A DNA stretch of 33,635 nt from Prorocentrum cordatum (lineage: Eukaryota; Sar; Dinophyceae; Prorocentrales; Prorocentraceae), in the NCBI GenBank assembly GCA_963575745.1, contig CAUYUJ010001741.1, forward strand, positions 64,001 through 97,635, written 5' to 3'. The notes below the pieces were generated by a model. That model ran no database searches. It was given only the letters and a program-made list of their open reading frames with translations, and was not told the origin of the DNA. Shown piece after piece: positions 1 to 9,734 of the stretch. Position 1 is the stretch's first letter, and every line of letters begins with the position of its first letter. The translations under genes and the position numbers were made by a program.

Positions 1-240
1 CTCCCCTTCGGTCCCCCTCGGTCCCTATGTGTCCCCCATCGGTGCCCCTCAGTCCCCCTCGGCCCCCCTAGGTCTCTCTCGATCCTCCCCCATCGATTCT
101 CCCCCATCGGTCCCCGTCGGTCCCCCCCGGTCCCCCTCGATCATCCCCTTCGGTTCCCCTCGATCCCCCCCCCTCGGTCCCTCTCGGTTCCCCTCAATCC
201 CCCTTGGTTTCCATCGATCCCTCCCCCGTTGGCCTCCGTG
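1..240. repeat. degenerate C/T-rich tandem repeat
   Basis: About 20 loosely conserved units built on the word CCCCTCGGTC, with variants such as CCCCATCGGT and CCCCTCGATC. The reading frames through it are proline/serine-rich and have no domain-like content, so I do not treat it as coding. From 241 to 465 the DNA turns G-rich and holds nothing recognisable. Confidence 0.75.
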
Positions 241-465
241 GGCTCCCGCAGTCCCCTCACGACGGGGACGCCTCAGGGCGCTTCTGTTCTACGGCGGGGA
301 GGCTTCAGGACAACGCTGGAGCGCGACGGGGAGGTCGAGGGGGAAGGTGGGAAGGAACAGGCAGAGGGGAAGAGGGGAGAGGGTGGAATGAGGGGGGGGG
401 AAGGAGTATGACAAAACCTTTGGACACAGGTATCCGTTGCCCCACAACGGACATTCGAGCCACAT

Positions 466-3400
466 CTATGCAGACGGGCGCAAGTTCAAGAGCCGCAAAA
501 GCCTCTTCTTCGCCCGCGGGTCCGTAGCCGCCTCGACGAGCTGAAGAAACTTCGGAGTTTCAGTGTACTCCATGACATCTTGTTCGGTGAAAACATAGTC
601 CCTGGCGCCCGACGCGAGCCGCCGGTCAAAAAAATGCTGCGCTTTGCAGCACCATGTCTCCGCGCATAAATGCGCGCCGGGTATTGTGTAAAATGATATA
701 TTAAATCGTGCGGTGGCGCCCCGAAGGTACCTCTCGGCGAAGTCGATGGCCATCTCCCCGTGCGCCTCGCCCTTGAAAGCGTCGAAAGGCACGCCGTAAT
801 GCTCCATGCACCATTTTCCGCCCAGTACCTTGAGGAGGAAATCCTGGGGCGCATCTGGCCCCAAATCCCACTCCTCCCGGACGGCGTGGAGATGCTCCAT
901 CATCTCCTCGATGTCCTCGTCGTTCATGCGCTGCTCCTCGGGTGTCTCGTCGTCCGACTCACCCTTGCGCAAGCCTGACCGTCGGCCCGCAGCTCTCCGA
1001 CGCTCGCTTTCCTCCTCCTCGAACTTCCCCGCTAACCACGGCCAGTGCTTCAGGAACTCATCCTTCCAAGCGCGCGTGCTCGATGCCCCGCCGCTCCTGT
1101 TCTCGGCGACAGGGGCGCGCGGCAGCGACGCCAAGAGCGCGCTGAGCGGCCCCCCCACGTCGTCGCACGCGATATCGTAGCCGCCGGCATAATGCGCATT
1201 CCGGAGCACCCGAATGCTGGCTGCGTCGTCTGGTAGGGGAAGGTCGAACCAGGCAGCGAAATCCAAGGCGCCGAAGGTGAAATTATGAAGCCACTGAGAA
1301 ACGCACGCATCTTCCCAGCTGCCGCCAAACATGCTGACGTGCGCGGGGAAGTACGCGTCCTTCTCGCCGAGTGGGGCGAACATGATGAACTGGGGACTCT
1401 GCGCTGCGAAGATAAACTTGTAATACTTGCACTCGCCGCCGGTCTGAAGCCCCCAAATGGTCGACGCAAACGACTCCCTGTTTCGAACGACCGCGGGGAA
1501 CCAGGGCGGTCTGTCGTGCTTCCCCTCTTCCTCAGCTGCGTACCCCTCGAGCTCATCGAGAAACGTCTTGGTGAGCTTAGGCGGCGCCTCTCTGGCTGCC
1601 TTGCGCATGTCATCCAGACCGCGACCATCCCTGAAGGCGCCGCTGTTGAAGATCTCATCCCACTCCAAGAAATCACCCTGCGCCAGTTTGCAGGAAGAGA
1701 ACCGGAGCGGCGGCTTCTCTGCAGCTTTTTTGAGTCGTTCCCTGTTGAACGCCTGCAGGTTGCGGGCCTCGTCAATTTATTGCTCTTGCTGGGAGAGAAT
1801 CAACCTTGCCTTCCTATCGTAATCGCGCTTCCTCGCGGGATCCATGCTTTCCCAACCCCTGCCATGCAACCTGATGACGTCTTTGGACTTCAACCCGCGT
1901 TGGCCGTCTGCCTCCCGGACCTTGGACAACTCAACGAGTTCCTTCACATACTGCTCACGCCCCTGGTAACTTTGCGGCCGCCTTTTCTCGAGGCGCTTCA
2001 AACGATTGTGTAGCATGGCTTCGCGGCGTTCGTCCTCGTCGAGGCCTGGGGGGACCTTCTTACTCATGTGTATGAACGCCCTCGCCATCAGGCCCTCGCA
2101 CGTTGTGTCAGGGCGAAATTTGCCCCGGAGCGCCCCCGAAGCGTGCAAATGCTCCGCCGCAATCGTGTCCCAGGGTATGTCGGCCAGCAGCGCGACACCC
2201 TGTCTGTTGACACGCCGCCCCCAAGGGAATTTGTCCAGATGCCACATCTGCTCCGTGATGGGTTCGGTCGGTATCGGGCCTCGTTTGAGAGCGTCCAAAT
2301 TGGCATCAACGTCTCCACGAACCATGCACCAAGGGGCGCCTTCTGCTTTCCAGACAAAGCGAAACATCATGAAACCGATGGCGACGTGGGCCGCGCCAAT
2401 GGACGAGTGCCGCACTTCAGGGCCAGCCATGTTGCAGACTCTCCCGAAGAGACCCCATATACCATCGCCATAGTTGCAAAGTTTATCCATCGCCTCACGA
2501 ATAGTTGTCTTCAGAGCGCACAGGTGCTTGGCCACCCGGGAATCTCTGAGCAACATCTGCATCACTGCGCCCGCTGGGAAACTGGCCGTAGCAGCCGTCA
2601 CCATGAAGTGAAGTTCGTCCGAACCGAGCCGCTCCACGCCTCCCAAGTAAAAGTCCTGCGCGTTGGGGCGGTCCAGCACGTGCTTGGCGAGTCCGCGCAG
2701 CCCGCCAAATATTGCTCCGACGCCCATCTGGCAAGCCCGGGTTGCAGCATGCCACCTGGGGGGTCCCAGCCTAACCGTTTTCCCGACACTGAATTGCCAG
2801 GCGCCTGGAACGCCGTAGCCCTGCCCCCCCTCTGCGCGAACCGAAAAACATTCGCCGCCGTCGATAACCCTGGCGACCGCTCCGCCTGCCCACCCACCCC
2901 CGCCACCCGCCCGCCCAAATTGCGCTAGGCCCCCTGGGCCGCCCAAAACCTCCAACCCAGAAAATTAACGTGGCCCCCATCGTTTCTCCTTGGGGAAGTT
3001 GATTCGGACAAGGGCCGCAACCGCACCTGCTGCCATTGAACTTTTTCAAGCGCCAGACGCTGAACAAGCAGAAATTGATATTGGTGAAGGTGTCCTCGCC
3101 CGCATCGCCTGTGTCAAGGATCTCGAGTCGACCCCCAAAGTACCGCAAGCGCAAGCTGACCAGGGTGGCCACGACGCTCTCCTCCACGCCCATCGCCAAC
3201 CAGAAATGTTTCAAATCGTCTGGGTCGTCGAGTTCCTCGGCGGAGCGAGCGACCGTAACGTCCCACATCCACTCGGGAGTCAACCCGCTCAACTGTTGCA
3301 TGCTATCGCGAAGGCTTTCGATGGCCAAGTGCACGTTTTTCATCAGAGATTTGTTATGGTACCACGTCCACAAAGACCACTCGATTGACTTATGGGTGTC

Positions 3401-4027
3401 GTGCATGCTGCACCCTGTTTCGACAAACCACTGCATCAAATACAAAATGTCCGGCGGATGCTCGTAGATATCTGTTTGTTGGACGGCTTCCTTTTTCCAC
3501 CATTGCTTCAATATGCGAGAAACTGATGCTAATAAGGCGCGGTCAAATGCGCAATGAAATATGATGAGGCCTCCATGGCCGTATTTCCTCGGGTTCATGA
3601 TCATACGCAAAGCGAAAGCAGCCGATGCGGCAGCTCCTTGGCCGTCTGTCATGGGATTTGGCTCATCAAACATGACCGTGACATTCTTGCGACCTGAGGG
3701 GTCGACGAATTCGAGGAAACACAGCTGCACGTAGTATTCGAGAAACTGGCGCCCACATAGCCTGGCACGTTTGCAATTGTACCGGACGCTGGAACCATGC
3801 ACCGTTCGGAGTTTTGTGCCATCGCCAGCATACGACAGCAGAAGCGGCCTCCCATCTGCTTCAGCAATGCTGCGCTCAAACCGCCTCCTCCAAAACTCCT
3901 TGCCTGATTCAGTCACGCGTTCCAGCGTGCGCAACTCTGCAGAATCATGGTGCAAGGACGGTTTGTGCCATTTCTCCAGAAGCCGAAGGACCTCTGGTTT
4001 GTCAGGTGCCTCCGACGGCGCGGCCAT
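466..4027 (-). CDS. large dinoflagellate multicopy-family protein of unknown function, one intron, one in-frame stop
   Basis: Reading from ATG at 4027 to the stop at 466-468, three open blocks join into one protein: exon 1 (4027-3027, about 334 residues), exon 2 after a predicted intron (2788-1780), then, in the same frame beyond a TAA, a further 436 codons. Total is about 1,107 codons. Visible landmarks are LLLSYAGDGT (residues 62-71), HCAFDRALL (about 158-166), a weak HMG-like stretch GWESMDPARKRDYDRKA just before the TAA, FIFAAQSPQFIMFAPL, and VLGGKWCMEHYGVPFDAF near the C-terminus. From memory, this order matches a large multicopy family of unnamed dinoflagellate proteins; function is unknown and I assign none. 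The ATG at 4027 is chosen because a relict spliced leader ends 4 nt upstream. The open frame continues upstream to about 4147 with a hydrophobic stretch but has no earlier ATG. The single TAA suggests a young pseudogene, an allele, or a sequencing error. Coding character is strong; intactness is doubtful. Confidence 0.7.
1777..1779 (-). other. in-frame TAA interrupting the large gene
   Basis: The exon-2 frame reads ...LILSQQEQ, then TAA, then IDEARNLQAFNRERLKKAAEK..., and continues open to the natural-looking end at 466. Sequence character is the same on both sides. A single GAA-to-TAA or CAA-to-TAA change would explain it. I looked for a GT-AG intron that removes the stop in frame and found none convincing; a 52-nt candidate breaks the frame. 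Confidence 0.65.
2789..3026 (-). other. predicted GT-AG intron, 238 nt
   Basis: Coding similarity shifts from one minus-strand frame (ending FSVWRLKKFNGS) to another (starting SVGKTVR) across this stretch. A phase-2 intron with donor AG|GTGCGG at 3026 and acceptor TTCAG|T at 2789 joins them exactly. The interior translates to low-complexity Gly/Arg and Gly/Trp residues in all frames, unlike the flanks. No transcript evidence is available. The acceptor could instead lie slightly upstream if the conserved family Trp (TGG CAA TTC) belongs to the exon. Confidence 0.6.
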
Positions 4028-4031
4028 TACC

Positions 4032-4053
4032 CTTGAGCCTACATGGCTACAAA
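4032..4053 (-). other. relict dinoflagellate spliced-leader sequence
   Basis: Read on the minus strand this 22-mer matches the 22-nt DinoSL at 18 positions. The 3' block GGCTCAAG and the block GTAGCCAT are both intact; mismatches fall at the 5' end and in the central T run. It ends 4 nt before the ATG of the large gene (4027). Leader remnants in genomic DNA upstream of genes are known in dinoflagellates and are read as signs that an SL-bearing mRNA was reverse-transcribed and reinserted. Confidence 0.75.
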
Positions 4054-4169
4054 TACAGACTGCCACGATGGCGATGCTGCCAATGAAGATGAGGCTGGCA
4101 ATGTGGACGTCGCGGATACTAACGACAGTAAGGGGGGCAACGCCCAAAAGCCTGACGCAACCTGAATGA

Positions 4170-4640
4170 GGGGGACTTCTGTGCTCGAGACTGCCCTGCG
4201 CAATGCAACGCGATGAGGGTTAACGCAATGATGTGCAACGCAATGCAAACAATAACGCAGCATAGCGATGTACAGTATAGCGCCGCTCACCATAACATGG
4301 CATTGCAACATTGTGCAGCGTCGAATGGCATAGCATAACAAAGAAATCAATGTCACATATCAAATCGCATCGAACCCTACGCCCTCACACGACCTCAAAC
4401 ACGGTTGATCTGGTTGGATGTCCTGGCACGCACCCCAGGGTAAGTCCAGACAGAAACACATCGAGTCGCGACGGCTCACTTTCGCCACAGAATCACAGCA
4501 TGCAGGGCCTGGGGCCAATGGAAACACAGCAAACTTATTGGGGGGCCGCAGACTCGCATCTTTGATCGTAAGACCGCCTCGACGTGCATGTGTGTTCGTG
4601 CCCATTCTGGGCGCCTTGCGCCCTGGCCCCCACTCCCCCT
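4170..4640. other. gene-free spacer with degenerate GCAAYGCAATG words
   Basis: Between about 4195 and 4345 short words such as GCAATGCAACGC, CATAACATGG and GCATAGCATAAC recur irregularly. From 4350 to 4640 I see neither convincing coding sequence nor a clear repeat. Confidence 0.5.
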
Positions 4641-4830
4641 CATTTTCTTGCACCTTCTACCTTCTCCCAACCCTCGTCCATCGAGGCCCCGTCCTCCCTC
4701 CCCCCCCGTCTGCCCCACCCCCCTTCCGATGCCCCACTCTCCCTCCCTCACTGCCCCTCCCCCCATCCATTCTTCCTCCCTTCCCCTCCTGCCTCTGTTT
4801 TCCCTCCGTTTTCTTCCTTCCTGGCCTCCA
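4630..4830. repeat. polypyrimidine tract
   Basis: About 200 nt that is almost wholly C and T on the plus strand (CCCTCC, CTTCCC words), with no fixed period. The overlapping long frames in both directions are compositional shadows. Confidence 0.7.
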
Positions 4831-4867
4831 GCGCGGTCCTTCGAAACCGCTGGGCGCGGACCGAACG

Positions 4868-4976
4868 TGCTTCTCCCCAGGGGCCTGGAGAGGCCCTCAC
4901 CAACTTTCAAAAATCGCCTTTTCGGAGGTGATTTTGAAAATTGGTGAGGGGCCGCTCCGGGCCCCTGGGGAGGGCG
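4868..4976. repeat. imperfect inverted repeat (hairpin), ~50-nt arms
   Basis: The left arm (about 4870-4919) begins CTTCTCCCCAGGGGCCTGG and ends CTTTCAAAAATCGCC. The right arm (about 4926-4974) is its near reverse complement, from GGTGATTTTGAAAATTGG to GCCCCTGGGGAGGG. The loop is about 6 nt (TTTCGG). The form fits a small foldback or MITE-like element. It directly precedes the tandem repeats that follow. Confidence 0.75.
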
Positions 4977-4997
4977 CTTGGAGGAGCTCGGAGGAGC

Positions 4998-5580
4998 TCG
5001 GGCTGATACTTGCTAGGACCATCTCGGAGCCATCTTGTGGCCCTCTTGGGGCCATCTTGGGGCCCTCTTGGGGCCTCTTGCGGCCCTCATGGGGCCCTTT
5101 GGCTTTGGGGGCCCTGCGGGAGCTCTCTGAGGGCCCTAAGAAGCGTCCAGGAGGGGCTCAGTGAGACCCTTGTCAAACTCCGTCTGACGGAGTTTGAGCT
5201 GATACTTGCTAGGACCATATTGGAGCCATCTTGGGGCCCTCTTGGAGCCATCTTGGGGCCCTCTTGGGGCCTCTTGCGGCCCTCTTGGGGCCCTTTGGGG
5301 GCCCTGCGGGAGCTCTCTGAGGGCCCTAAGAAGCGTCCAGGAGGGGTTCAGTGAGACCCTTGTCAAACTCCGTCAGACGGAGTTTGAACTGATACTTGCT
5401 AGGACCATCTTGGAGCCATCTTGGGGCCCTCTTGGAGCCATCTTGGGGCCCTCTTGGGGCCTCCTGGGGCCTTCTTGGACCCCCCTGGGGGCACTCCCAG
5501 GGCTCCAAGAGTGCCCCGAGAGGGGTCCAAGAGAGCCCCAGCAGGCTCCAAGAGGGCGCCAAGACGGCCCCAAGAAGGAG
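4998..5580. repeat. three tandem ~190-196-bp units
   Basis: GCTGATACTTGCTAGGACCA recurs at 5002, 5198 and (as ACTGATACTTGCT) 5388, giving periods of 196 and 190. Each unit carries TTGGGGCCCTCTTGGAGCC words, and units 1 and 2 end in GTGAGACCCTTGTCAAACTCC followed by a perfect palindrome (AAACTCCGTC / GACGGAGTTT around one base, near 5174-5194 and 5364-5384). The LGPSWGPLGA-type frames are repeat translations. Confidence 0.85.
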
Positions 5581-5820
5581 TCCCTGGGCTGTCCCCCAGA
5601 AGGGGTCCTGGGGGACAGCCCGAGACGCTCATTTTGGACCCCCCTGGGAGCCCTCCCAGGGGTCTAAGAGAGCCCGAAGAGGGCTCCAAGCGGGCCCCAG
5701 CAGGCTCCAAGAGGGCCCCCAGACAGCCCTCTTGGACCCCTCTTGGGGCTCTCTTGGGCCCCTGTTGGAGCCCCCTGGGGCCATCTTGAGACCCTCTCGG
5801 GGCTCTTTGGAACCCTCTTT
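5580..5820. repeat. CTTGGGGCCC / CCCCAAGAGGG word repeat
   Basis: A continuation of the GGGCCC/TTGG word repeat without the 190-bp period. The words appear in both orientations, so the region is rich in short inverted repeats. Confidence 0.6.
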
Positions 5821-5821
5821 G

Positions 5822-5950
5822 TTGCACTCAATGCTGCTACATTGCGTGCTGCTACACTTCCCTGGCCAAGGCATCTCGCCTACGCATTTTCCCTGGATGG
5901 GCTGGTGGGGATACGTGAAGTGTCAAAAACTTATTGCATGTGAAACGAGC
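5822..5950 (+). repeat. dispersed element, copy 1 (second copy at 31978-32075)
   Basis: It contains GCTGCTACACTTCCCTGG, CAAGGCATCTCGCC, TGGATGGGCTGGTGGGG and ACGTGAAG(T/C)T. The same string of words in the same order occurs at 31978-32075. In both places it follows directly on the TTGGGGCC-word repeat. Confidence 0.7.
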
Positions 5951-6700
5951 GCGCCCCCGGAATCGCAAGCACGTGCGTGCTACAATCCGCAAATACACCC
6001 GCGTTGCCATCGTCTATAATCCCAGCATTGCCCCATCCCAAATCTAACGCAAACACACATTCGAAACCATAATGATGCAAAACCCAACGCTGTTCCAAAA
6101 ATCAAGTCTTCAAACCATGCGGCGATCGTTTTCGAGGGTCCGAATCTTGAGTCAAACCTGAAACCCTGAAGCCCTGAGAGTTTGGATGTTTGGGTTTTTT
6201 GGGGAAATGAGAGTTTGATGGCCTCGACACAAATCAAAGAAAAACGTATGGTAGCTTACTCATGTACATCAATTGCATATTTTGCAGTGTTTCCTGATTT
6301 CGAATGGTAAGCTGTCACACGATGCGGCTCGCGAGATGTCAGGGGGGCTCAGGCGCGTCACACTCTGACGCGTTCAAGCTTTCGAAAGTTAGCCAAGCTC
6401 GCGCTAGGATTCCCTGAGGCGCACCCTTGGTCAATGTTCTGGCGCAATCCCGCCTGCAGTTTCTGCAAGCCCGTCTGATTTGATTTCCGAATGGATTTTC
6501 TCTCGCAACATAAAATGTCCATCGATGTTTTCACTCAGTTTTCACTCGGGGCGTCTGGCCGAGTGAGTACATGGGCACTGTGATGTACACAGGCGCTGTG
6601 GTGCACGCAAGCACTGTGGTGTACACAGGCGCTGTGATGCAGATCGCCACCTACATGGTGCTGCTACCCCTCCCCGATCATTTCTGACCACCTACCAGAC
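5951..6700. other. gene-free, more AT-rich spacer with a short ACACAGGCGCTGTG minisatellite
   Basis: Base composition is closer to balanced than in the flanks. No convincing coding sequence is seen. At about 6565-6645, GTACACAGGCGCTGTGGTGCACGC and related words repeat three to four times; the same motif recurs at 30850-31000. Confidence 0.55.
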
Positions 6701-6704
6701 CACG

Positions 6705-6842
6705 CCAACCCAACCCGAAGACCCGAATTTGACCCGAACTTCGGGTTGGGGGGGGACGGGTTCCATGTGTTTTGTTCAATGTTCCCCGACCCCCTCCCAT
6801 TGGAAATGTAAAAAAATTGAAGCCTTCGGGTTGGGTTGGGGT
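6705..6842. repeat. inverted repeat of CCAACCCGAAG / CTTCGGGTTGG
   Basis: The left arm CCAACCCAACCCGAAG (about 6707) faces CTTCGGGTTGGGTTGG (about 6824). Extra half-copies (GACCCGAA, TTCGGGTTGG) lie between them. The loop holds no gene. Confidence 0.65.
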
Positions 6843-6849
6843 CGTTTGG

Positions 6850-7620
6850 CGGGTGGTGAATTCCTAGGCATTCCCAGACGCCGCCGGCGAGAATCGCGAC
6901 GTCACCGGCCCTCGAAAACCCACCCAACAATCTGGACACAACCCGGAAGCGCAGGGCAGAGGAACGCCACGAAGAGGGAGTCAGGCGCAGTCGTGTCTGC
7001 ACGCAAAGGCACAGGCGGAGCTCCGCGCGAGCATCCGGATTTGGGTGGCTCACGGAACAAAAGAAGCAACAGGCAAGTGGGCAAGGCAGAGGTCGAGGAG
7101 ACAGTCCTCGACAGAGAGGAGGGAAAAGGAACGACATGCGCTCTGCAGGCACGGCCACTTCACCGCATCAACGACATCGGAGAGAACTCGCAGCGAGCGG
7201 ACAACTCTAGGACGGGCTGGGGATCCGCCGCAAGACAATGCAAAACGCATGGCAAGTGGAACATGTAAGAGGGGAGACATGCGTAGAGGAAGGAAGGATG
7301 AGGAGGATGCGGATGGGGGGCACTCGAAGGAGGCTGTAACGCAAGGCTATGGACAAAACCTTTGCTGCACGCGCGCCCACTTACAGCCCAGGACTCCAAA
7401 GAAAACCTGGGGGCCCTGGGGCGAGGGGGACTGTTCGGCAACGGGGACATTGAGTTCCCAAAACACAAACCAGGAATACAAAATTTCGCGCCATCGGCGC
7501 CACGGAACATTACGCACCGTTTTTTGTTGATATCGCGAGCTTGTGAAGCTCACCTGAAGAAGTACCAGAGGACCATTCAGTCTTGAATTTCGGTGTCTGA
7601 ATTCTTACATGTATGATTAT
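6850..7620. other. gene-free stretch, no recognisable content
   Basis: Several 60-180-codon frames overlap here on both strands, but none shows domain-like composition, conserved motifs or a preferred frame. I annotate nothing. Confidence 0.4.
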
Positions 7621-7633
7621 TTTCCGAAGCATC

Positions 7634-7995
7634 CTTCCTGCTCACCCTGACCTGCTCCGTCCACCGTCTGCAACGGAGACGGCCGAACGCGGTTCCACGG
7701 AGTCGAGGCGCGCACACGCTTGACATCGATTCAAACAAGCGGCAGCACGCTACGCCTGACTCGCGCGTGAAGCGCTGGCAACAAAATCTGGCACGCAACA
7801 CAGCGCCCCCGCTGGCTGGCCGCCCCCTGCCTACTCCACCGACCGACTGCTCCGGCTTCTTCTGCCACGATCCCTCCTGCTCACCCTCGACTCCTCTATT
7901 CACTATCGGCAAACTGCTGATCGCGGTGTCACGGAAAAAAAGGTGCGCACACGCTTGCCATCGATTAAAACAAGCGGCAACGCGCCAAGCTTGAC
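7634..7995 (+). repeat. direct repeat of ~125 bp, 234 bp apart
   Basis: Copy 1 (about 7634-7760) and copy 2 (about 7868-7995) share CCTGCTCACCCT, CGCACACGCTTG, CATCGATT and AACAAGCGGCA in the same order. The segment between copies has no clear coding content. Confidence 0.7.
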
Positions 7996-8059
7996 GACCA
8001 TTCGGACGACCTGGCAGCACATCGGAGGCGCGACAGTAGATGGACAATAGATTCAAACC

Positions 8060-8372
8060 CTCTCACATTCGAGGGAGATTCTAAATCGCTCCCGCGCCCC
8101 CGACATCAATGTTGATCTCAGAAAAGGCGGTGCTTTGGGGTTCGAATATTTCTGTCCACTCACCCCCCCCCGTCGCCACGCCATCAATATTAATTTTGGT
8201 GGGTCGGGGGGGCATCTTGGGCCGCAGGGTTCGAATATAATGTCCATGTACGGTCCTCCCCCTCCTCCTCCTCCTCCTCCTCCTCCTCTTCCTCCTCCTC
8301 CTCCTCCGCCTCCGCCTCCTCCTCCTCCTTCTGTTCCTCCTCCTCCTCCTCCCCCTCCTCCTCCAGAGCAGC
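8060..8372. repeat. short duplicated segment and (CCT)n microsatellite
   Basis: GGGTTCGAATA occurs at about 8137 and 8227 beside CATCAAT words, a short duplication. From 8253 to 8372 the plus strand is mostly CCT triplets with a few CCG and CTT interruptions, giving polyproline or polyglutamate shadow frames. Confidence 0.8.
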
Positions 8373-8374
8373 GG

Positions 8375-9690
8375 AGGGCCCCGTGGAGATTTTGGCCTGG
8401 ATCGCAACGGAAATCGCGGTGATGATCGTTTGATCTGGGATCTCGGTGGAGATCGACGTGGAGATTTTGGCATGGATCACGGCAGAGATCGACGAGGAGA
8501 TTTGGGTAAAGACCGGCGCGGGGATCGCGGCGGAGATTTTGGCCTGGATCGCAGTGGAGATCGCCGTGAAGTCGTGGGGATACTTCACCGCGAAGATCGC
8601 GGTGAAGTATCGGATGGCAGCGGAAATCGCAGCGGAGATCGCCGCGGAGATGGCAATGGAAATTCCGGCTTGGATCGCGACGGTGATCGCCGGGCAGATT
8701 TTGATTTGGCAGTTTGGCTGAGTTGTCGTGACGGTTTCTCGCATGGGTCGCAGCGGAGGGCGCTTGGGAGATCTTCGCCTGGATCGTGGGGGCAAAGTCG
8801 CCGTAGAGATGTGGGGCTGGATCGTGGCGGAGGGTGCCGTGGAGATTTTGGCCTGGATCGCGACGGAGATCGCGGTGATCATTTGATCCAGGATCTCGGT
8901 GGTGATCGGCATGTAGTGTTTTGGCCTGGATCGCGGCGAAGATCGACTAGGAAATTTAGGTATGGACCAGGGCGGAGAGCGCCGTGGAGATTTTGGCCTG
9001 GATCGCGGGTGTAGTCGCCATGGTGATATTTTGTACTTGGATCGCGGCGGGGACCGCCGTGGAGATTTGGGCCTGGACTGCGGCACAAATCGCCGTCGAG
9101 ATTTTGGTTTTGATCGCATCGGGGGGCCCGTGGAGATTTGGGGCTGGATCGCAGCTGAGTTCGCCGTGGAGATTTGGATAAAAACCAGAGCGGCGGTCGC
9201 CGTGGAGATTTTGCCCTGGGTCGCCGCAGGGATCGTCGTGGAGATGTTTGCATGGATCGCCACGGCCATCGTCGTGGAGATACTGGCGTGGATAGCTACT
9301 GACATCGCCGTGGACGCTTTGACCTAGGATCGCCGTGCAGATCGACGTGGAGAGTTCGTGAGAAGAGATTCTGACCTGGATCAGGGAGGAGATTTTGGCC
9401 TGGATCGCAATGGAGATCGCCGTGGATATTTTCGCATGGATCTCGGCGGGGATCGCCGTGGAGGTTTTGGCATGCATCGCTTGGATCGCACTGAAAACCG
9501 CGGTTGAAATTTGGACCTGCATCGCAGTGGAGATCGGAATGATCGGGGAGGCTTGGACCGCTGCGGAAAGTGCAATGGATATTTGGGCCTGGATCGCAGC
9601 GGAAATCGTCGTGATCAGACGATTCGGGATTTCAGTAGAGATCGACGTAGCTTCGATCGCATCGAAGATTGTGGCCCAAATCGCAGCGGG
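8375..9690. repeat. 36-bp-unit minisatellite, ~1.3 kb
   Basis: The basic unit reads GAGATTTTGGCCTGGATCGC + GGCGGAGATCGCCGTG (36 nt = 12 codons). Copies are diverged, with partial units and half-unit steps. Because the period is a multiple of three, several frames stay open: EILAWIAAEIAV, GDFGLDRGGDRR and, on the minus strand, ISTAISAAIQAK patterns. Having several open repeat frames at once argues for repeat DNA rather than a gene. Confidence 0.85.
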
Positions 9691-9734
9691 GATGCTCTGG
9701 CTTGATTTAGGGCGGGGTTTTCGGACTCAACCGA

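Noticed and set aside
1285-2928. Plus-strand frames antisense to the large gene
   Set aside because: Shadow frames; the minus strand carries the family-like motifs.
3640-3680. ATTTGGCTCA as a leader relic
   Set aside because: It lies in the middle of the large gene's coding sequence and lacks the 5' half.
4042-4168. Plus-strand 41-codon frame (MATNTDCHDGDAANEDEAG...)
   Set aside because: Its ATG lies inside the relict leader on the opposite strand; short, and explained by the antisense of the gene's upstream region.
5020-5480. GGAGCCATCTTGG words, which resemble the centre of the spliced leader
   Set aside because: Only a core of about 11 nt is similar, the GGCTCAAG end is missing, and the words are part of a low-complexity repeat.
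5010-5800. LGPSWGPLGA-type repeat proteins
   Set aside because: Products of GGGCCC/TTGG words; similar text appears in both orientations and at several loci.
8137-8240. GGGTTCGAAT as a tRNA or SINE B box
   Set aside because: No matching A box or cloverleaf arms can be found at the right distance.
8190-9305. Minus-strand 371-codon frame through the 36-bp minisatellite
   Set aside because: Repeat translation ending in a poly-Glu run from (CCT)n; competing frames are equally open.
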